Source: Bradyrhizobium sp. WBAH42 | Lineage (GTDB): Bacteria > Pseudomonadota > Alphaproteobacteria > Rhizobiales > Xanthobacteraceae | Assembly (NCBI RefSeq): GCF_024585265.1 | Contig: NZ_CP036533.1 | Location: forward strand, 1,807,001 to 1,871,000 | Direction of reading: 5' to 3' | Length of the DNA stretch: 64,000 nucleotides | Part shown: positions 43,255 through 52,663 of the stretch, piece after piece | Position numbering within the stretch: position 1 is the stretch's first letter | Layout: every line of letters starts with the position of its first letter | The notes under the pieces: model-generated | Told to the model about the DNA's origin: nothing | Database searches by the model: none | Seen by the model: only the letters and a program-made list of their open reading frames with translations | Made by a program: the position numbers and the translations under genes

Positions 43255-44682
43255 ATGTCGGTAAGGTCCTTCGTCTCACAGCCTCGAAAAGCAAGTATGA
43301 CCAGAGCCGACGCCATCGCCCGCGCCCGTGAGGATTTCAAGTCCGGCGCGTTCCTCGCTGAACTCGACCGCCGCGTCGCCTACAAGACCGAGAGCCAGAA
43401 TCCGCAGCGCGGCCCCGAGCTGCGCGCCTATCTGGAGCAGGAGATGCAGCCGGCCTTCGCCGCGCTCGATTTTTCCAGCCGCATCGTCGAATCCCCGAGC
43501 GGCAAGGCGCCGTTCCTGTTCGCCGAGCACCACGAGAGCGCGTCTGCGCCGACCGTGCTGGTCTACGGCCATGGCGACGTCGTCGACGGCATGGAAGGCG
43601 AGTGGCGCGATGGCCGCGATCCCTGGCGCACCAATGTTGCGGGGACGCGCCTTTACGGCCGCGGCACCGCCGACAACAAGGGCCAGCACAGCATCAATAT
43701 GGCGGCGCTCCGCGCAGTGCGCGACGCGCGCGGCGGCAAGCTCGGCTTCAACGCCAAATTCATCATCGAGATGGGCGAGGAGATCGGCTCGCCCGATCTC
43801 GGCAAGGTCTGCGATCTCCATCGCGACGCGCTCAAGGCCGATTTGTTCATGGCCTCGGACGGGCCGCGCCTCTCGGCCGATCGGCCGACGCTCTTTCTCG
43901 GCTGCCGTGGCGGCATCCGCATCCATCTCGACGTGAACTTGCGCGACGGCGGCCACCATTCCGGCAATTGGGGCGGCGTGCTCGCCAACCCCGCGACCAT
44001 CCTGGTCAACGCGATCTCCACCCTGGTCGACGGCCATGGCCGTCTCCAGCTCGATGCGCTGAAGCCGCCGCGCCTCACCAACCAGATCCGCAGCTATCTT
44101 GCCGACGTCGAGGTGGTCCCGACCGCGGACGAGCCCGCACTCGCGGAGAACTGGGGCGAGGAGGGGCTTTCGGCCGCCGAACGGCTCTACGCCTGGAACA
44201 CGCTGGAGGTGCTGGCGATGTCCTCAGGCAATATCGAGAAGCCGGCCAACGCTATTCCGGGCCAGGCCAACGCCGTGCTGCAACTGCGTTTCGTGGTCGG
44301 GACGAAGGTCGAGGGGCTGATCGAGGCGATCAGTGCCCACCTGGTCGGACGCGGTTTTCCGATGGTCGAGGTGCGCGCGGCGCAGAGTTTTGCTGCATCG
44401 CGCACCGATTTCGACAGCCCGTGGATCAAATGGGCCGCGGATTCGGTGCAGGAGACCACCGGCAAGGCGCCGGCCGTGCTGCCGAATTTCGGCGGTTCGC
44501 TGCCCAATGACGTGTTCTCCGAGATCCTCGGCCTCCCGACGATCTGGGTGCCGCACTCCTATCCCGGCTGCTCCCAGCATGCGCCCAATGAGCACATCCT
44601 GCTGCCATTGACCGAAGAGGCCTTGACGGTGATGGCCGGGCTGTTCTGGGATCTCGGCGAGTTGCCGGCGCCGTTAACCTGA
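43255..44682 (+). CDS. M20 family metallopeptidase
   Basis: About 475 residues (461 if the in-frame ATG at 43297 is used). Zinc ligands of the M20/ArgE-DapE-dipeptidase type are visible: GHGDVVDG (His, Asp), GRGTADNKGQ (bridging Asp), catalytic EMGEEIGSPD and the C-terminal His in CSQHAPNEH. A dimerisation lid lies between. GAAGG lies 7-8 nt before the ATG at 43255. It would cleave an N-acyl or peptide bond; with the ABC transporter behind it, probably of an imported amino-acid conjugate (inference). Confidence 0.9.
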   Translation: MSVRSFVSQPRKASMTRADAIARAREDFKSGAFLAELDRRVAYKTESQNPQRGPELRAYLEQEMQPAFAALDFSSRIVESPSGKAPFLFAEHHESASAPTVLVYGHGDVVDGMEGEWRDGRDPWRTNVAGTRLYGRGTADNKGQHSINMAALRAVRDARGGKLGFNAKFIIEMGEEIGSPDLGKVCDLHRDALKADLFMASDGPRLSADRPTLFLGCRGGIRIHLDVNLRDGGHHSGNWGGVLANPATILVNAISTLVDGHGRLQLDALKPPRLTNQIRSYLADVEVVPTADEPALAENWGEEGLSAAERLYAWNTLEVLAMSSGNIEKPANAIPGQANAVLQLRFVVGTKVEGLIEAISAHLVGRGFPMVEVRAAQSFAASRTDFDSPWIKWAADSVQETTGKAPAVLPNFGGSLPNDVFSEILGLPTIWVPHSYPGCSQHAPNEHILLPLTEEALTVMAGLFWDLGELPAPLT

Positions 44683-44769
44683 GCCGTTAATCCAGCCGAA
44701 AGTTACATTCTAATCCGGCCCGATTTGTGCTTGCATCCGGGCCGCACCATCCGAAAGGGGAAGTAAAAC

Positions 44770-45681
44770 GTGAAACATTTCCGTCACATCGGGCTCGCGC
44801 TCGCCGCGACCTTCGTCGTCAGCCAGGCCGGGGCCCAGGAGCTGACCGGCACGCTGAAGAACATCAAGGACACCGGCGCGATCACGCTCGGTTTCCGCGA
44901 CTCCTCGATCCCGTTCTCCTATCTCGACGACAACCAGAAGCCGGTCGGGTTCGCGATGGACATCTGCTACAAGATCGTCGACGCCGTGAAGAAGGAGCTC
45001 AAGCTCGACAAGCTCGAGGTCAAGCTCAACCCGGTGACGTCGGCGACCCGTATCCCGCTGATGGCTAACGGCACCATCGATCTCGAATGCGGCTCGACCA
45101 CCAACAATGCCGAGCGCCAGAAGCAGGTTGCCTTCACCAACACCCACTTCCTGACCGCGAGCCGCTACGTCTTCAAGAAGTCGAGCGGCCTGAAGTCGAT
45201 CGAGGACCTCAAGGGCAAGACCGTGGTCTCGACCGCCGGCACCACCAATATCAAGCAGCTCACCGAGGCCAACGTCGCCAAGGGCCTCGGCGCCAACATC
45301 ATTCCCGCCAAGGATCACGCCGAGGCCTTCCTGATGGTCGAGACCGATCGCGCGATCGCCTTCGTCATGGACGACATCCTGCTCGCGAGCCTCGTCGCCG
45401 GCTCGAAGTCGCCGGGCGATTATGAGGTCTCCAAGGACGCGTTCTCCAAGCCCGAGCCCTACGGCATCATGCTGCGCAAGGACGACGCGCCCTTCAAGAA
45501 GGTGGTCGATGCTGCGACCGCCGCGCTCTACACCTCGGGCGAGGCCGAGAAGATCTACAACAAGTGGTTCACCCAGAAGATCCCGCCGAAGGGCCTGAAC
45601 CTCAACACGCCGATCTCGGCCGAGCTGAAGAACGAGTTCGCCAAGCCGACGGACTCGCCGAACCCGGACGATTACAAGTAA
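44770..45681 (+). CDS. gltI: Glu/Asp-type ABC transporter substrate-binding protein
   Basis: 303 residues, GTG start with GGGGAAG upstream. Signal peptide (cleavage near AGAQ, residue 22), then a family 3 binding fold: ITLGFRDSSIPFSYLDDNQKPVGFAMD, ECGSTTNNAERQKQVAF, and the DDILLASLVAGSK end segment typical of GltI. Binds an acidic amino acid or a relative in the periplasm. First gene of the transporter cluster. Confidence 0.9.
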   Translation: MKHFRHIGLALAATFVVSQAGAQELTGTLKNIKDTGAITLGFRDSSIPFSYLDDNQKPVGFAMDICYKIVDAVKKELKLDKLEVKLNPVTSATRIPLMANGTIDLECGSTTNNAERQKQVAFTNTHFLTASRYVFKKSSGLKSIEDLKGKTVVSTAGTTNIKQLTEANVAKGLGANIIPAKDHAEAFLMVETDRAIAFVMDDILLASLVAGSKSPGDYEVSKDAFSKPEPYGIMLRKDDAPFKKVVDAATAALYTSGEAEKIYNKWFTQKIPPKGLNLNTPISAELKNEFAKPTDSPNPDDYK

Positions 45682-45691
45682 GATGCATCAT

Positions 45692-45721
45692 CCGCCTCTC
45701 CCCGTTTGCGGGGGGAGGCGG
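45692..45721 (+). promoter_or_regulatory. Hairpin between binding-protein and permease genes
   Basis: CCGCCTCTCCCC pairs with GGGGGGAGGCGG (one G:T) around GTTTGC, 10 bp after the gltI-like stop, without a T tract. It could stabilise the upstream mRNA end so the binding protein is made in excess. The core also resembles the CTCTCCC repeat family. Confidence 0.45.
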
Positions 45722-45810
45722 TACATTCGGCCTTTTCTGGAGGGAGAATGGCCGGACATTTGCATAGGCGCCCAGGACATCCATGACGGGCGCGTTCGCG
45801 CGGGGGACAC

Positions 45811-46542
45811 GTGAACTACAACTGGAACTGGGGAATTTTCCTCCAGCCGAATCCGATGGGGACCGGCACCTATCTCGACATGCTGCTGTCGGGTTTGGCG
45901 CTGACCCTCAAGACCGCGGCGTTGGCCTGGGTGATCGCGCTGATCACAGGATCGATCGTCGGCGTCATGCGCACGCTGCCGTCGAAAGGCGCCAATTGGT
46001 TCGGCTTCGCCTACGTCGAATTCTTCCGCAACATGCCGCTGCTGGTGCAGCTCTTCCTGTGGTTCTTCGTGCTGCCGGAGATCCTGCCGAGGGCCGCGGG
46101 CCTGTGGCTGAAGCAATTGCCGAACGCGCCGTTCTGGACGGCTGCGATCGGGGTCGGCTTCTTCATGTCGGCGCGCGTGGCCGTGCAGCTGCAGGCCGGC
46201 ATCTCCTCGTTGCCGCGCGGGCAGAAGATGGCGGCGACGGCGCTCGGCCTGACCACCGTGCAGGGCTATCGCTACGTGCTGCTGCCGATGGCCTTCCGCA
46301 TCATCCTGCCGCCGCTGACGTCCGAATTCCTCAACACCATCAAGAACACCGCGGTCGCCATCACCATCGGCCTGCTCGAGTTGACCGGACAGGCGCGCTC
46401 GATGCAGGAATTCTCGTTCCAGGTGTTCGAGGCCTTCACCGCCGCGACCATCCTCTATCTCCTCGTCAACGCCGTCGTCGTCACCGCCATGCGCCTCCTC
46501 GAGCGCTGGGTGGCGATCCCCGGCTACATCACGGGGAAATAA
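45811..46542 (+). CDS. gltJ: Glu/Asp-type ABC transporter permease
   Basis: 243 residues, GTG start. About five hydrophobic helices with the HisM/GltJ pattern (EFFRNMPLLVQLFLWFFVLPE, EAA loop ATALGLTTVQGYRYVLLPMAFR). It pairs with the next permease, 3 bp downstream. Confidence 0.92.
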   Translation: MNYNWNWGIFLQPNPMGTGTYLDMLLSGLALTLKTAALAWVIALITGSIVGVMRTLPSKGANWFGFAYVEFFRNMPLLVQLFLWFFVLPEILPRAAGLWLKQLPNAPFWTAAIGVGFFMSARVAVQLQAGISSLPRGQKMAATALGLTTVQGYRYVLLPMAFRIILPPLTSEFLNTIKNTAVAITIGLLELTGQARSMQEFSFQVFEAFTAATILYLLVNAVVVTAMRLLERWVAIPGYITGK

Positions 46543-46545
46543 GCG

Positions 46546-47238
46546 ATGCTCGGCAATCTCGATTTCGATGTCATCCGCCGCGCGCTGCCCTATCTGTTTT
46601 ACGAGGGCATGACGTTCACACTGACGCTGACGGCTCTTGCTGCCCTCGGCGGCCTGGTCTTCGGTACGGCGCTCGCCCTGATGCGCCTGTCCGGCTTCAA
46701 GATTCTCGGCCGCATCGCCGGCATCTATGTCGACTTCATGCGCTCGCTGCCGCTGGTGCTGGTGATCTTCTGGTTCTACTTCCTGGTGCCCTATATCGGC
46801 CAGTGGCTGACCGGAGCCTCGCGGCCGATCAGCGTCGGCGCCTTCGCATCCTCGCTGATTACTTTCATCATGTTCGAGGCCGCGTATTTCTCCGAGATCA
46901 TGCGCGCCGGCATCCAGTCGATCTCGCGCGGCCAGCCGGCCGCGGCCAGCGCGCTGGGGCTGACCTACGCGCAGACCATGCGCTACGTCGTGCTGCCGCA
47001 GGCCTTCCGCAACATGTTGCCGGTGCTGATCACGCAGACCATCGTGCTGTTCCAGGACACTTCGCTGGTCTACGTCCTGTCGATCACCGACTTCCTGGGC
47101 GCGGCGAGCAAGGTGGCGCAGCGCGACGGCCGCCTGGTCGAGATGTATCTGTTCGCAGCGATCGTCTACTTCACCATTTCCTGTATCGCGTCCTACGGCG
47201 TCCGTCGCCTGCAGACGCGCATCGCCATCATTCGATAG
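46546..47238 (+). CDS. gltK: Glu/Asp-type ABC transporter permease
   Basis: 230 residues. HisQ/GltK type: FMRSLPLVLVIFWFYFLVPYIG, EAA loop ASALGLTYAQTMRYVVLPQAFRNMLP. It begins 3 bp after the gltJ-like stop, so the two are translationally linked and form the membrane heterodimer. Confidence 0.92.
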   Translation: MLGNLDFDVIRRALPYLFYEGMTFTLTLTALAALGGLVFGTALALMRLSGFKILGRIAGIYVDFMRSLPLVLVIFWFYFLVPYIGQWLTGASRPISVGAFASSLITFIMFEAAYFSEIMRAGIQSISRGQPAAASALGLTYAQTMRYVVLPQAFRNMLPVLITQTIVLFQDTSLVYVLSITDFLGAASKVAQRDGRLVEMYLFAAIVYFTISCIASYGVRRLQTRIAIIR

Positions 47239-47250
47239 AGCGTGTCGATC

Positions 47251-47982
47251 ATGATCGAAATCAGCCATGTCAACAAATGGTACAGCCCCACCTTCCAGGT
47301 GCTGACCGACTGCACCACCAATGTCACCAAGGGCGAGGTGGTCGTGGTCTGCGGCCCCTCGGGCTCGGGCAAGTCGACGCTGATCAAATGCGTCAATGCG
47401 CTGGAGCCGTTCCAGAGCGGCGACATCCTGGTCGACGGCACCAAGGTCAACGATCCCAAGACCAATCTGCCGAAGCTGCGCTCGCGCGTCGGCATGGTGT
47501 TCCAGCATTTCGAGCTGTTTCCGCACCTCAAGATCATCGACAATCTCTGCCTCGCGCAGGAGAAGGTACTGGGCAGGGGGCATGACAAGGCGCTGACCAA
47601 GGGGATGCAGCTGCTCGAGCGCGTCGGCTTGAAGGAGCAGGCGCAGAAATTCCCGGCGCAGCTCTCCGGCGGCCAGCAGCAGCGCGTCGCCATCGCGCGC
47701 GCGCTCGCCATGGATCCGATCGTGATGCTGTTCGACGAGCCGACCTCGGCGCTCGATCCGGAAATGGTCAGCGAGGTGCTCGACGTCATGATCGATCTCG
47801 CCCGCGAGGGCATGACCATGATGGTCGTGACCCACGAGATGGGTTTTGCCCGCAAGGTCGCCAACCGCGTGATCTTCATGGACCGCGGCGAGATCGTCGA
47901 GGACGCGGCGAAGGACGATTTCTTCGGCAAGCCCCGCAGCGACCGCGCGCAGAAGTTCTTGTCGAAGATTCTGTCGCATTAA
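47251..47982 (+). CDS. gltL: Glu/Asp-type ABC transporter ATP-binding protein
   Basis: 243 residues from ATG 47251 (a GTG at 47242 is also in frame). Walker [11 protein letters not shown]-loop [10 protein letters not shown], signature LSGGQQQR, Walker [15 protein letters not shown] and H-loop [18 protein letters not shown] is typical of polar-amino-acid importers. Follows the second permease closely. Confidence 0.95.
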   Translation: MIEISHVNKWYSPTFQVLTDCTTNVTKGEVVVVCGPSGSGKSTLIKCVNALEPFQSGDILVDGTKVNDPKTNLPKLRSRVGMVFQHFELFPHLKIIDNLCLAQEKVLGRGHDKALTKGMQLLERVGLKEQAQKFPAQLSGGQQQRVAIARALAMDPIVMLFDEPTSALDPEMVSEVLDVMIDLAREGMTMMVVTHEMGFARKVANRVIFMDRGEIVEDAAKDDFFGKPRSDRAQKFLSKILSH

Positions 47983-47987
47983 CCGGT

Positions 47988-48092
47988 CGTCATCCCGGGG
48001 CGCGCTTAGCGCGAGCCCGGGATCCATCGGGCGCCAGTACCGGGGTGAGATGGATTCCGGGCTCATTCGCTTTGCGAATGCCCCGGAATGAC
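47988..48092. repeat. Inverted repeat element, CCGGGGCG family (copy 2)
   Basis: CGTCATCCCGGGGCGCGC... to ...GCCCCGGAATGAC; same ends and nested GAGCCCGG.../...CCGGGCTC pair as 39028-39135, with small differences. Confidence 0.85.
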
Positions 48093-48171
48093 TGATCGAG
48101 GGTTTATCGGGCTCGCCAAATCTCCTATACCGATAGCCAATTCCCCCCTTTTCCCTCCCAGGAGACCTGCC

Positions 48172-49032
48172 TTGGACTCGATCGCCTACGTCAACGGCTC
48201 ATTCGTCCCGCTCTCGGAAGCCAGGATCTCGGTGCTCGATCGCGGCTTCCTGTTCGCCGACGGCATTTACGAGGTCTCGGCCGTGCTCGACGGCAAGCTG
48301 GTCGACAATGCTTCGCATCTGGCGCGACTGGAGCGGTCCGTCGGCGAGATCAGCTTGAGGCTGCCGGAGACCATCGAGCGCATCACAGAGCTGCAGAAGG
48401 AGCTGATCGCGCGCAACAAGCTCGTGAACGGCCTCGTCTATCTCCAGGTGACGCGCGGCGCCGACAAGGGGCGCGACTTCCCGTTTCCCAAGGCTGACGT
48501 CAAGTCGAGCCTGGTGATGTTCACCTCGGAGAAGGACATCATCAACACCCCGGTGGCCAAGACCGGCATCAAAGTCATCACGGTGCCCGACATCCGCTGG
48601 GAGCGCCGCGACATCAAGAGCGTGGCGCTGCTGGCGCAAGTGCTGGCGAAGCAGGCCGCGGCCGAAGCCGGCGCCGGCGAAGCCTGGATGCTGCAGGAGG
48701 GCTATGTGACCGAGGGCGGCTCGTCCACTGCGTTCATCCTGACCAAGGACGACGTCATCGTCACCCGCAAGAACTCCAACGCCATCCTGCCCGGCTGCAC
48801 CCGCAAGGCCGTGATCGCGCTTGCCGAAGAGCGCCAGCTCCGCGTCGAGGAACGTTCCTTCACGGTCGCCGAAGCGCTCGCCGCCAAGGAAGCGTTCATC
48901 ACCAGCGCATCCTCCTTCGTGCAGCCGGTCGTCGCCATCGACGGCAAGACGATCGGCGACGGCAAGCCCGGTCCGACGGCGACGCGCCTTCGCGAGATCT
49001 ACGTTGAGTTCGCCAAGGCGACGGCGGTTTAG
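48172..49032 (+). CDS. D-amino acid aminotransferase-like protein (class IV)
   Basis: 286 residues of fold-type IV PLP enzymes: YVNGSFVPLSEARISVLDRGFLFADGIYE start, PLP Lys in RRDIKSVALLAQVLAKQAA, Glu in YVTEGGSSTAF and the phosphate-binding SFVQPV... region. TTG at 48172 is the start: AGGAGA sits 7 nt upstream and the product begins MDSIAYVNG, whereas the longer opening reads through the repeat. It follows the amino-acid transporter and may process its substrate. Confidence 0.9.
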   Translation: MDSIAYVNGSFVPLSEARISVLDRGFLFADGIYEVSAVLDGKLVDNASHLARLERSVGEISLRLPETIERITELQKELIARNKLVNGLVYLQVTRGADKGRDFPFPKADVKSSLVMFTSEKDIINTPVAKTGIKVITVPDIRWERRDIKSVALLAQVLAKQAAAEAGAGEAWMLQEGYVTEGGSSTAFILTKDDVIVTRKNSNAILPGCTRKAVIALAEERQLRVEERSFTVAEALAAKEAFITSASSFVQPVVAIDGKTIGDGKPGPTATRLREIYVEFAKATAV

Positions 49033-49049
49033 GCCACACGCTCAGCTGC

Positions 49050-49145
49050 CGTAGGGTGGGCAAAGGCGCCCTTGCGCGGTGCCCACGTCTTCTCTCGTTT
49101 TCGCTGAAAGAATTGTGGGCACGCTTACGCTTTGCCCACCCTACG
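49050..49145. repeat. Inverted repeat element, CGTAGGGTGGGCAAAG family (copy 1)
   Basis: Exact 16-bp complementary ends CGTAGGGTGGGCAAAG and CTTTGCCCACCCTACG, with a nested GTGCCCAC / GTGGGCAC pair. Related copies at 53708 (left half only) and 57951. Confidence 0.87.
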
Positions 49146-49166
49146 AGACCGTCTGTTACGGCCGGC

Positions 49167-49628
49167 TCACGCCACCGACGCCTTCACCTTCACCGGATGA
49201 ACGGCGCGGAACGCGATCGCAATCCGGTTCCAGGCATTGATGGCGCCGATCAGCATGGTCAAGTTCACCGTGTCCGCCTCGGAGAATTGCGCGCGAACCT
49301 GTTCGTAGACGTCATCCGGCGCGTGCGTCTCTGAGATCAGCGTCACCGCTTCCGTCCAGGCCAGCGCCGCGCGCTCGCGGTCGGAATAAAGCGGGGATTC
49401 GCGCCAGGCATTGAGTAGATAAATGCGCTGCTCGGTCTCGCCGCGTTTGCGGGCGTCCTCGGTATGCATGTTGATGCAGAAGGCGCAGCCGTTGATCTGC
49501 GAGGCCCGGATCTTGACCAGCTCGATCAGCGATTTCTCGAGGCCCGTCGACTGGATCTGCGCTTCCAGCGCCATCAGCGCTTTGATCGTGTCAGGCGCGG
49601 CCTGGTAGTAGTTCATGCGGGGCTTCAT
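49167..49628 (-). CDS. Carboxymuconolactone decarboxylase/AhpD family protein
   Basis: 153 residues with the AhpD-type motif C48-A-F-C51-x3-H55 (CAFCINMH) preceded by ELVKIRASQINGC. These proteins are alkylhydroperoxidase-like thiol enzymes. It ends the minus-strand group with the efflux pump genes, 25 bp after emrB, and may be co-transcribed. Confidence 0.92.
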   Translation of the reverse strand: MKPRMNYYQAAPDTIKALMALEAQIQSTGLEKSLIELVKIRASQINGCAFCINMHTEDARKRGETEQRIYLLNAWRESPLYSDRERAALAWTEAVTLISETHAPDDVYEQVRAQFSEADTVNLTMLIGAINAWNRIAIAFRAVHPVKVKASVA

Positions 49629-49653
49629 GGTCGTTCTCCTTTTTTTGGCTGGG

Positions 49654-51267
49654 TCAGTGGGCTCCGCCGGCCGAGACTTGGCCGGGCGTCTTCAGGAAGA
49701 GGACGGCAACCAGGGCAACGATCAGCGCCATGCCGAGCAGATAGAACGTGTCGCTGAAGGCGAAGATAAAGGCCTGCTTCTGCACGGTATGGCCGATCGC
49801 CACATAGGCGCGATGCGCGGCGTCCGCACGGTCGAGAACACCGTGATTCACGAAATATTGTGTGAGCTGCTCGATCCGCGTGCGTGTGGCTTCTTCGAAC
49901 ACAGAGACCGACTGCATCAGCACGTTGGAATGATATTGCTCGCGCTTGGTCAGAACGGTCTGCAGCAGCGCGATGCCGACGGCGCCGCCGAGATTGCGCA
50001 TCATGTTGAACAGGCCGGAGGCCGAGCCCGCATTCTCCGCTTCGATGCCTGCGGTTGCGACCGCCGACAGCGGCGCCATCACCAGCGCCTGGCCGATGGC
50101 GCGAACGACATTGGGCCACAGCAGCTGGTCGGCGGCATAGTCGTTGGTCATGTCGATGTTCATGAAGTTGGATGCTGCGAACAGAACGAAGCCGATGCCG
50201 ATGATAATCCGCGCATCGAATTTTTGCATCAGGCGCGGCACCAGCGGGATCAGCACGAGCTGCGGCAGCCCGGTCCAGGCCAGCACCGTGCCGATCTGCT
50301 CGGCGTTGTAGCCCTGGATGCGCGACAGGTATTGCGGCAGGATGAACACGGAGCCGTAGAGCGCGATGCCGAGCAGGAAGTTCGCGAGCATGCCGAAGCC
50401 GAAATTGCGGCGCACGAGCAGGCGCAGATTGAGCAGCGGCTTCTTCACCGTGAGCTCGATGATCAGGAAGGCGGTCAGCGCAACGGCGGCGACGACCGAG
50501 AGCTTGACGATGAACGGCGAGCCGAACCAGTCGTCCTTGTTGCCTTCCTCCAGCACGGTCTGCAGTGCGGACAGGCCGATCGCCATGGTGATGATGCCGG
50601 CCCAGTCGCCCTCGCGGAGCAGCGCCAGCTTCATGGGCTTCGCCTCGAGCGCATACCAGAGCATGCCGACCATGATCGCGCCGGGCACGAGGTTGACATA
50701 GAAGATGTATTGCCAGCCGAAATTCTCGGTGAGATAGCCGCCGATGGTCGGGCCGATCGCCGGCGCGAACGTCGCCGACAGCGCGAACAGCGCAAGGCCG
50801 ACCGGCTGCTTGCCGCGCGGCAGCAGCATGATGATCAGCGTGAAGGCCATCGGGATCAGCACGCCGCCGGTGAAGCCCTGGATGGCGCGCAGCACGATCA
50901 TCTGCGACAGATCCTGCGCCAGCGCGCAGGCCGCGGACAGAACCAGGAACAGGATCGCGTTGGTGAGCAGATAGATGCGGATCGAGAACACCTGGGCGAG
51001 CCAGCCGGACAGCGGGATCACCACGATCTCGGCGATCAGGTAGGAGGTCGAGATCCAGCCGCCGTCATCGATGCCGGCGCCGATCGCGCCCTGGATGTCC
51101 GCGAGCGAGGCGTTGACGATCTGGATGTTCAAAACCGCCATGAAGGCGCCGAGGGTGGCGCCGATCACCGCGATCCAGGTCCTTGTGGATACAACCGGCA
51201 TCGTGGGCTCAGCACCGACGGGGAGATTGGCGGAGGTGGCGTTGAGGGCCGGTTGGAGCGTGCTCAT
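49654..51267 (-). CDS. MFS multidrug efflux transporter, DHA2/EmrB type
   Basis: 537 residues with about 14 TM helices. Helix 1-2 region TLGAFMAVLNIQIVNASLADIQ, motif C-like GPTIGGYLTENFGWQYIFYVN and the long last periplasmic loop are diagnostic of EmrB/QacA. Works with the EmrA-like protein encoded 117 bp upstream. Likely regulated by the divergent LysR protein. Confidence 0.93.
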   Translation of the reverse strand: MSTLQPALNATSANLPVGAEPTMPVVSTRTWIAVIGATLGAFMAVLNIQIVNASLADIQGAIGAGIDDGGWISTSYLIAEIVVIPLSGWLAQVFSIRIYLLTNAILFLVLSAACALAQDLSQMIVLRAIQGFTGGVLIPMAFTLIIMLLPRGKQPVGLALFALSATFAPAIGPTIGGYLTENFGWQYIFYVNLVPGAIMVGMLWYALEAKPMKLALLREGDWAGIITMAIGLSALQTVLEEGNKDDWFGSPFIVKLSVVAAVALTAFLIIELTVKKPLLNLRLLVRRNFGFGMLANFLLGIALYGSVFILPQYLSRIQGYNAEQIGTVLAWTGLPQLVLIPLVPRLMQKFDARIIIGIGFVLFAASNFMNIDMTNDYAADQLLWPNVVRAIGQALVMAPLSAVATAGIEAENAGSASGLFNMMRNLGGAVGIALLQTVLTKREQYHSNVLMQSVSVFEEATRTRIEQLTQYFVNHGVLDRADAAHRAYVAIGHTVQKQAFIFAFSDTFYLLGMALIVALVAVLFLKTPGQVSAGGAH

Positions 51268-51384
51268 GGAAGCCTCGTCTCGGGTACTGAGACTGGATGC
51301 GTTATGCGGTTGGTTTCGATCATCGTGGAAGCTTTGGAAGGATCATCCGGGCGGATTTGACGGTCCGGCCGGAGCCTTCCGGCT

Positions 51385-52566
51385 TCAGTCTCCGCTTGCG
51401 TGGGGTGCGTTGTCAGCCAGACGTTTCGCGCTGTCGCGCTCGGCCAGCACCGCCTGTTTGGTGTCGACGGTCGGCACCGCGGACATGCCCGGCCGCAGCA
51501 GGCCGGTGAGGCTGTGATCGTCGAGCACGATCTTCACGGGAACGCGCTGCACGATCTTGGTGAAGTTGCCGGTGGCGTTGTCGGGCGGCAACAGCGCGAA
51601 TTCGAGCCCGCTTGCCGGCGACAGGCTGTCGACATGGCCGCGCAGAATGGTGTCGCGGAAGCTATCGACGTGCAGCTCGACCGGCTGGCCCGGCCGCACA
51701 TGGGTGAGCTGGGTCTCCTTGAAATTGGCGACGACATAGACGGCATCGAGCGGCACCACTGCCATCAATTGCGTGCCGGCCTGCACGTATTGGCCGACAC
51801 GCAAGCTGCGGGCGCCGACCGTGCCGTCCACGGGAGCTGTGATTTCCGTATAGGACAGGTTCAGCGCGGCTTGCTGCGCGACTGCACGAGCGCGTTCGAG
51901 CTGGGCGGCAGCCTGGGCGCGCTGGGTGGTGAGCACGTCGACCTTGCGCTGCGCGGCGACGAGGCCGGACTTGGCATGCTGCAATTGCGCGCCGCTGGCG
52001 CGCAGCGCCGCATCGGTCTGCTGCGCGCGCTGGATCGTGCCGGAGCCCGACTTCATGAGGTCGTCGTAACGGGCGCGCTCCTCCTGCGCGAATTTCAAAT
52101 TGGCGTCCGCAGCCGCCACATCAGCCGTGCTCTGCGCGATAATCGGCTGTTGCAGTTCGAGTTGGGCATCAATGTTGCGGACCGAGGCTTCGCCGGCAGC
52201 GACGTCGGCTTTCGCCTGGTCGAGCGCCGCCTTGAAGTCGCGGTCGTCGATCTTGGCCAGCAGCTGGCCCGACCGAACCTTCTCGTTGTCGCCGACCAGC
52301 ACCTGGGCGATGTAGCCGGAGACCTTCGGCGCGACGATCGTGGAGTCCGCCTTCACATAGGCGTCGTCGGTGGATTCGAGGTACCGGCCGTTGGTCCAGT
52401 AATCGTGTCCGTAGTAGGCCATGGTTGCCGTGCCTGCGAGGAGCGCGAGCGCCAAGGCCGCGCGCCGAACCATGTTCCGGGCCGGGATAGCGGGTGGCGT
52501 CTTGGCATATTCGTGCGCGATTTCAGTTGCTTGCTGGAAGGTCTCAGTGCGGGGCATTTCGGACAT
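51385..52566 (-). CDS. HlyD-family membrane fusion protein, EmrA type
   Basis: 393 residues: cytoplasmic N-terminus, one TM helix (about 34-52), ESTDDAYVKADSTIVAPKVSGYI lipoyl half, a long coiled-coil hairpin (about 105-215, rich in A/Q/L) and the second lipoyl/beta-barrel part ITAPVDGTVGARSLRVGQYV. It links the inner-membrane pump to an outer-membrane channel; no channel gene is present nearby. Confidence 0.93.
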   Translation of the reverse strand: MSEMPRTETFQQATEIAHEYAKTPPAIPARNMVRRAALALALLAGTATMAYYGHDYWTNGRYLESTDDAYVKADSTIVAPKVSGYIAQVLVGDNEKVRSGQLLAKIDDRDFKAALDQAKADVAAGEASVRNIDAQLELQQPIIAQSTADVAAADANLKFAQEERARYDDLMKSGSGTIQRAQQTDAALRASGAQLQHAKSGLVAAQRKVDVLTTQRAQAAAQLERARAVAQQAALNLSYTEITAPVDGTVGARSLRVGQYVQAGTQLMAVVPLDAVYVVANFKETQLTHVRPGQPVELHVDSFRDTILRGHVDSLSPASGLEFALLPPDNATGNFTKIVQRVPVKIVLDDHSLTGLLRPGMSAVPTVDTKQAVLAERDSAKRLADNAPHASGD

Positions 52567-52638
52567 TTGCGTCTCCTGTCGTCTCGCTGAGACTATCGGT
52601 CTTGCTGGCTCAGGTGATAATCAGCTAGATTCTGGAAG

Positions 52639-52663
52639 GATTATCCATTGAGAGTGGATAATC
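52639..52663. promoter_or_regulatory. Operator candidate between emrA-like and lysR genes
   Basis: GATTATCC (52639-52646) and GGATAATC (52656-52663) form a perfect inverted repeat with a 9-bp spacer; another GATAATC lies near 52612. Size fits a LysR-type binding site in a divergent promoter. Confidence 0.55.

Noticed and set aside
45688..48066. 792-codon open frame antisense to the amino-acid transporter genes
   Set aside because: Covers three plus-strand genes with intact ABC motifs; its product has no recognisable domain.
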